DNA from: Nemertoderma westbladi | Taxonomy: Eukaryota; Xenacoelomorpha; Nemertodermatida; Nemertodermatidae | NCBI GenBank assembly: GCA_032718475.1 | Contig: JAUCBJ010001555.1 | Coordinates: 1 to 64,000, forward strand | Direction: 5' to 3' | DNA length: 64,000 nt | Shown: one piece after another, positions 59,133 through 64,000 of the stretch | Numbering within the stretch: position 1 is the first letter of the stretch | Layout: each line of letters begins with the position of its first letter | Notes under the pieces: generated by a model | Databases searched by the model: none | The model's input: the letters and a program-made list of their open reading frames with translations, nothing else | Told to the model about the DNA's origin: nothing | Translations under genes and position numbers: made by a program

Positions 59133-61164
59133 ATAAATTATTTGAAAACAAGAACAATAAAACAGAATTCAGGGCCGAATCTATCCTGCGATGGCTTGTA
59201 AGTAAGTAGGCTCTAGTTGACTAATTTTATGAAAGTCACTTTGGAATAATCTAGGCAGATCATGCGAGCTTATCTAAATATCATCCTTTCCTTTGTATTG
59301 AGATGAGAAGAGGGTTGGATAAATGTTTTGTAATAAAAAACGACCAGTCCATTATTTTGAACTCTTCTAGGTCTAATTCAGTGAGGTACTGTAAACAACA
59401 GCATTATGCTCTAGGCTTACATCAATGAAGAACATGATATTGTCAGTCTATGGCTCTCTGTTATTGGTTGAAGAAAAGGGTCTTGTTTTCACAATATGAC
59501 TGCGGAAAATTTTCGCCCCCTTTGCCAATTCTCCCCCCCCCCCCCTCCAACAAAAAAACATAAAAAATAATATTTCAAAAATCGCCCCGTGGGCCTACAC
59601 GCCTATGATTCTACCCAAAAATCGCCCCGTGGCGTGGGCCTACACGCCTATGATTCTACCCAAAAATCGCCAAGCTACATTGGTATCTATTATTGTAGAA
59701 TGCCACATTTAATTTATCACAAAGCACAATGGAAATTAAACTTTATGCTGACATTAAACAATATTGTAGGTTTCTGTAAAATTCAAGAAACCAAAGGATT
59801 TATTAACGAAGCTTAGGCTTTATGAGTAACCCTATTACTTTCCACAGTTTCTAATGATTACATCAGTAGAACCTGGATAAATATTTCATAAAGACCGACT
59901 GGGGTGGGTTTCATGCAAATATATTCTCGGCGAATTACTATGTTTAATTTAATGTTAATTTATCAAAAAAGGGACAGGAGCAGGTTACATTGACACATTA
60001 TTCTAACCAAAACATTAAACAGAAGTCAATAGAAAAGGTTGCAGTTTTATTATTGAGAGTAATCAGCGGTTATTTCCGTAGATTTTTCCCCTGGAGAGCC
60101 AGGGATGAATTTTGTTTGCGTCAAAAGAGCCTTTTCTTTTACTGAAGCCTCCCTATCTGATAATGGGGGCGTTTCTCTTTAATGGCATAAGTTTAACACG
60201 GATCTTTAACTATCTTGTATTGGTGTTAGCTTTAGCTATAAACAAGTTGTCATTTTTGTACAATGGCAGTGTGATACTTGACAACTTGATTCTGCACCTC
60301 ATTCATACCCCACGATACTGTTCGAGAACGCTATAGACACAAATACGATAATTGAACATGTAAAAATACAAAACCCATAGGCTTTTTGTTTAGGCTTTCT
60401 GTGAAATGGACGACTTTTTGCAGAAAGCCTAATTTATCATAAAAAACTGTTCACAGATATCTAAAGTTTTAATGGTATTCGAAGGTTACTTTTAATATGC
60501 ACGTGGTGTGAACGAAAGGCCCTGAAAATAACAGAATACACACCTTTAAAATATTACAGAATATGCGATGTTGTGTTAGTAACCATGACGTTCTCACCTA
60601 GACCTGAATGTCCAACTTACTAAGTGGCGCTCAAAAAGAAACCCTAATTGAATGAATATATTAAGGAACCATTCAAAACAGTATAATAATCCTTCTGAAA
60701 TACTTAAATAAAACCTTGTTGCTCTGTTTATCTAGAACAGGTTTTTATCGTTTATGTTGTCGGCTATTTCTTCACCAGTGATTATAATGTCGTGTGAATT
60801 TTACGACCCCATGTTGAACTGATGGGCTTTCATGTCTTTGTGTCTATTGATTAAGACGCACCTCCCCTCGGGCTATTGAGGTGCCTTTTGAGAAGTACAG
60901 GTTGGCCTGCTGGAGACCAGATGCAGCCTGAATGTAGTAAACTCATCAAACATCAGCATTGTCTGTTTGTACAGTATTCTTGTAGTGGGGCCAAAATGAA
61001 ACGGAAATTCCGCCTTTACATGGGAATTTCGTGTCAGTACACCATGTTCTTTCGTCAGAAAACAAATGGTTTTTTTTAGTTTTAAGTAACCTTAATTAAT
61101 ACCCAACTTATTTCGTTGTCCTTGTTTAATCAATTACCTTTAATTTACATTTCTCTGGGTACAG
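59133..61164. other. AT-rich unique DNA with one short duplication
   Basis: At 59581-59668 a segment containing CCTACACGCCTATGATTCTA occurs twice in direct order, after a poly-C run near 59536. A segment at about 59975-60025 matches 29550-29600 in inverted orientation (TTTTGGTTAGAA and TGTAACCTGCTCCT). No gene was recognised. Confidence 0.45.
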
Positions 61165-61349
61165 AGGTACCTAAAAATAGTGTCAGTGAAGTGACGCAAA
61201 GTGAATCAAAGAGACTAAGTAAGCATCACGGTTCAGAGGAGAAGGGAATTGTTTTAGAGGAGAATGCACTTGTTTTACAGGAGAAGGCACTTATTTTACA
61301 GGAGAAGGCACATATTTTACAGGAGAAGGCACTTGTTGTCTTACATTGA
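61165..61349 (+). CDS. Possible terminal exon with 21-bp coiled-coil repeats
   Basis: An acceptor (ATTTCTCTGGGTACAG) ends at 61164. The frame after it is open to TGA at 61349. It begins with a Ser/Lys-rich stretch (VPKNSVSEVTQSESKRLSKH), followed by four 21-bp repeats encoding heptads of the type LQEKALI, so a short coiled coil is predicted. The host gene would lie to the left. No family was recognised. The repeats alone could be a minisatellite. Confidence 0.3.
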
Positions 61350-62634
61350 AATAGTATACCTTTTGTTACTTTTACCCCTTTATCAACAACGGCAATGGCT
61401 CACGTAACCCATTGATCACTCTATCCGGATCTACCCTGCTATACTGTCACCTAAAGCTACCGATCACTGTAACCGCTGCGCTGGGTGGATCAGCACTGAC
61501 AGGAGGGGCAGCACTGGCTGCTCAAGGACAGTGGAATTAAGAACTTGGAAAATGTCTGGATATCTCGGAGCGCCATTGTTTTTGGTGCTGTCTGGATTGC
61601 ACATTAGTGTAAACCGATCATGGCAAGACCACTCATCAGGAACTGCATTGGTAAATGAAATCACTTCTCACTTACTAATTGAACCCCATTCATATACTGT
61701 AGTCACGTGTATCTCTCGAGTAGGGTGCTCATAACTGGATCTCGGACTAAAAACGATGATAACAAATATGTTTAATTCATAATTATTGAACGGATTTTAA
61801 GGTTTATAAAATATAACAAATACGAATAATTTAATATGCGGCGCACAGAGTATCTAAATTAACATGAACCACCAACATTGAAACTCATAAATTTATTATG
61901 AATATCGAAACAGGTGCTGCTAGCTATAATTAATGAAGTACCTACTAGTAATTAAATATTATTTAAACAATCAAATAAAAAAAATAGTAAAATCTAACAT
62001 CATGGCATACCAACATGGCAAAAGGACTGCTCTCTTAAAAAATATATCTGAAAGCTTTCGAACTCTCATCGTTCAAAAAGGCAATAATGCTTATAATGCT
62101 TATTTCTATTATAAAAATATATTATTATGGGATCTTATGAGTTCTTTTCACTCAGTGTGTACTTTGTACTGTACCATGCCGGTATGTTATTTGTACTATA
62201 CCTGAATGCTGAACCTGGTACTGGTACTATACTGCGCACTGCGCAGTCAATAAATTCAACTAAACTAAACTAATTTATTATTCCGGCTCTGTATCGTATT
62301 TTTTAGCCGCTTGAATTATTTTTTGAACGAATTTCAATGAGCTAATCAGTTGTACCTGGTTTTCTTAAATATAAATTTAGGACTCACGTACACCATTTGG
62401 TGGAGAGTAGATCTATTTAGTTAATTGAAGGAACGGAATAAATAAATTGATTAAATGGTTGTGAATTGTTGAATAAGTTTGCGCAGTTATTTGTACTGTA
62501 CCAGGAACTTCTACCATCTACCAGTGAACCCACTTAAATATAAATTGGAAAAATTGTACATTTTTACTGGGAACACTCCTTACTGCAAAATTTAGAAATA
62601 AAGGTAAATAAAAATAAATAGAAATTAATAAGTC
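61350..62634. other. Spacer and 3' flank of the bHLH gene
   Basis: One short Gly/Ala-rich plus-strand frame ends near 61540 (TAALGGSALTGGAALAAQG) but has no start or clear acceptor. An AATAAA on the minus strand near 62278 is a candidate polyadenylation signal for the bHLH gene. Confidence 0.35.
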
Positions 62635-63414
62635 TTACAAAGAATTCCAGGGCATATAGTAAGGTGAAATAGTTGTCGGTTGGGCTTGATTCGATTGTTC
62701 ACTAGCTAGTATATTAACTGGACTGGTTGACTGCTCTACTACTTTGGGTCTAACAACAATGGGAGTCGTTGATTGGTTGACCTGGTCGTTCCTGACCATC
62801 TCACTTGGTGGAACCATTGCTGGTATAGGTATCTCACAACGGTTCTTTTTCGCTGGCGATTTCAAGGAAACCAACTTCGGTTCGTCTTTCCCTTCTAGGA
62901 GGTCGCTCATAAATGATATATAAATGACGGCGAGTTTAAGTGTTTGAATGCGACTGATGGATTTCTCGTGGTGGAAAATGGGAACTTTAGTTCTGAGTTG
63001 ATCGAATGCCTCATTCAAACTGAACATTCGTTTCCTTTCACGGAGATTAGCGGCTGTTCGTTGTATTGGGGTTGTAACGCGGCGACGTTTCCTTTTCGTC
63101 GTTATTGGGAAGTTGGAGGGAAGAACCGGAGGCGGGAAAGACATTAACGACGGGTCTCGGAAACAGGCATACCCGTTGCTAGGGTAACCAGGTGGTGGGA
63201 GCATTGCATCGCTGTAGGAAGACCATGGTTGCTGATAGGCGCCGATCGGTCCACAAATGTTGTTATTATGATTTACCATCGCCGAGTTATCCACATTCAG
63301 ACTATTTTCAACCATAGTTACCGTGGTGTTATATGTATATTGGAAGTTGTTGTTGTTTGTAGTATTGTATACAAGATCAGGGTTAGCATTAAACTCTTCC
63401 ATAGTGTATGACAT
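62635..63414 (-). CDS. Fer3/PTF1-like bHLH transcription factor
   Basis: 259 codons from ATG at 63414 to TAA at 62635, without an intron. The bHLH lies at about residues 118-172. The basic region is [13 protein letters not shown], with the Glu-Arg pair that contacts the E-box. Helix 1 is [15 protein letters not shown], and the loop plus helix 2 is [20 protein letters not shown]. The segment SRIQTLKLA-x-x-YISFM is characteristic of the Fer3 (FERD3L) and PTF1 families of group A. The N-terminus is Asn/Thr-rich and Tyr-rich, then Pro-rich with [11 protein letters not shown], and a basic KRKRRR stretch precedes the domain. Such factors bind DNA as heterodimers with E proteins and specify neural or gland cell types in animals. 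Fer3-like is favoured over PTF1a but not proven. Confidence 0.85.
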   Translation of the reverse strand: MSYTMEEFNANPDLVYNTTNNNNFQYTYNTTVTMVENSLNVDNSAMVNHNNNICGPIGAYQQPWSSYSDAMLPPPGYPSNGYACFRDPSLMSFPPPVLPSNFPITTKRKRRRVTTPIQRTAANLRERKRMFSLNEAFDQLRTKVPIFHHEKSISRIQTLKLAVIYISFMSDLLEGKDEPKLVSLKSPAKKNRCEIPIPAMVPPSEMVRNDQVNQSTTPIVVRPKVVEQSTSPVNILASEQSNQAQPTTISPYYMPWNSL

Positions 63415-64000
63415 TTAGGTTGTGTCTGATCTTTCTGTTTCTTTGCAAAAAAACTATTTACTAAGATTGTTAATAATAAATTAATGCTATATCTCGCAAA
63501 AGACTCATTTTTTATATAAATTAACTCACTATGTTTTAATTTATTTATGTCGTTATTGGACGACAATAGTTAGGCTGATCGGGCTATTCAAGCATCAGCT
63601 TCGCCATTGGCTAGTTAGAAATGATTTATTGCATTACCATAACTGACTGAAGGTTGGTTGGCTGTTTGGCATACTGTGTGTACAATTGGGGCCCTTTGTT
63701 GTTTGTACTGGATGCACTGAACTCATGTGCTGCGTGGTGCGTCACATATGTGTATGATAATTCTTTATTTTGACTTTCCCCTTCCATTTTCCCCAATTCA
63801 CACTTCCGGCGGCGGCAACTGGAACCTGGCTTCTACTGCGGGAGTCCTGCTTTACGGTTAACAGCCAAGATCGGGTTCCATCTACGGTGTCTACTTTTAG
63901 AGTTTAGTTTATCAATAATTAAGAAAAGTTTTATTCGGCCGCTAGGCCAGGGATTACCCACAAAGTCTGACGACCTACTTCCAGCGCAATCAGTCACCCT
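63415..64000. other. Upstream region of the bHLH gene
   Basis: No coding sequence was recognised. The last 200 bases become more GC-rich, with a CCGGCGGCGGC stretch near 63816. The promoter of the bHLH gene should lie here, but no specific element could be assigned. Confidence 0.4.

Noticed and set aside
61430-61540. Gly/Ala-rich peptide resembling small membrane proteins
   Set aside because: It has no start codon, acceptor or conserved pattern beyond low complexity; kept only as a note in the spacer entry.

Overview
This is a window of an invertebrate animal nuclear genome. The evidence is a group A bHLH gene of the Fer3/PTF1 type, a spliced WD40-Roc-COR-CARD gene, BEL/Pao and Ty3/gypsy (CsRn1-like and Mag-like) retrotransposons, LINE fragments, GT-AG intron signals, AT-rich unique DNA, and no bacterial operons. 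The phylum cannot be named from sequence alone. About 20 kb, roughly a third of the window, is tandem repeat with at least a dozen unrelated unit sizes (6, 12, 13, 20, 26, 30, 32, 35, 42, 49, 200 and 208 bp).

Layout: 1-6.57 kb holds three abutting arrays with one possible terminal exon between the first two. 6.6-12.3 kb is AT-rich DNA with a LINE remnant, exon-like blocks on the minus strand and a 49-bp array. 12.46-17.65 kb is a 30-bp array whose minus strand is open as a decapeptide repeat. 17.96-20.1 kb is a truncated Roco-CARD paralog whose missing 5' part is replaced by a 12-bp array (20.1-22.8 kb), followed by a LINE reverse-transcriptase fragment. 23.7-32.8 kb is a two-exon part of the intact Roco gene on the minus strand. 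Exon 31944-32816 encodes a WD40 propeller. Exon 23709-27313 encodes a linker, a Roc GTPase, COR and three CARD-like domains. Joining the two exons at canonical splice sites completes the last propeller blade in frame.

33.63-50.84 kb is a very young 17.2-kb LTR retrotransposon of the BEL/Pao type on the minus strand. It has 538-bp LTRs with one mismatch and ATTAT target duplications. Besides gag, protease, RT/RNase H and integrase it carries a 5' coiled-coil ORF and a 3' ORF. The 3' ORF combines a 3'-5' exonuclease-like domain with three zinc knuckles. A 2.7-kb CsRn1-like gypsy element with identical 156-bp LTRs is inserted in that 3' ORF and splits it.

50.8-64 kb holds AT-rich DNA with strong hairpins, a 42-bp array, a broken Mag-like gag gene, a 26-bp array, two possible terminal exons on the plus strand and an intronless Fer3-like bHLH gene near the right edge.

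The two items most worth following are the Roco gene, which puts a propeller, a GTPase switch and triple CARDs in one polypeptide and suggests a cell-death or innate-immune signalling platform, and the giant BEL element with its exonuclease-like and zinc-knuckle ORF downstream of integrase.
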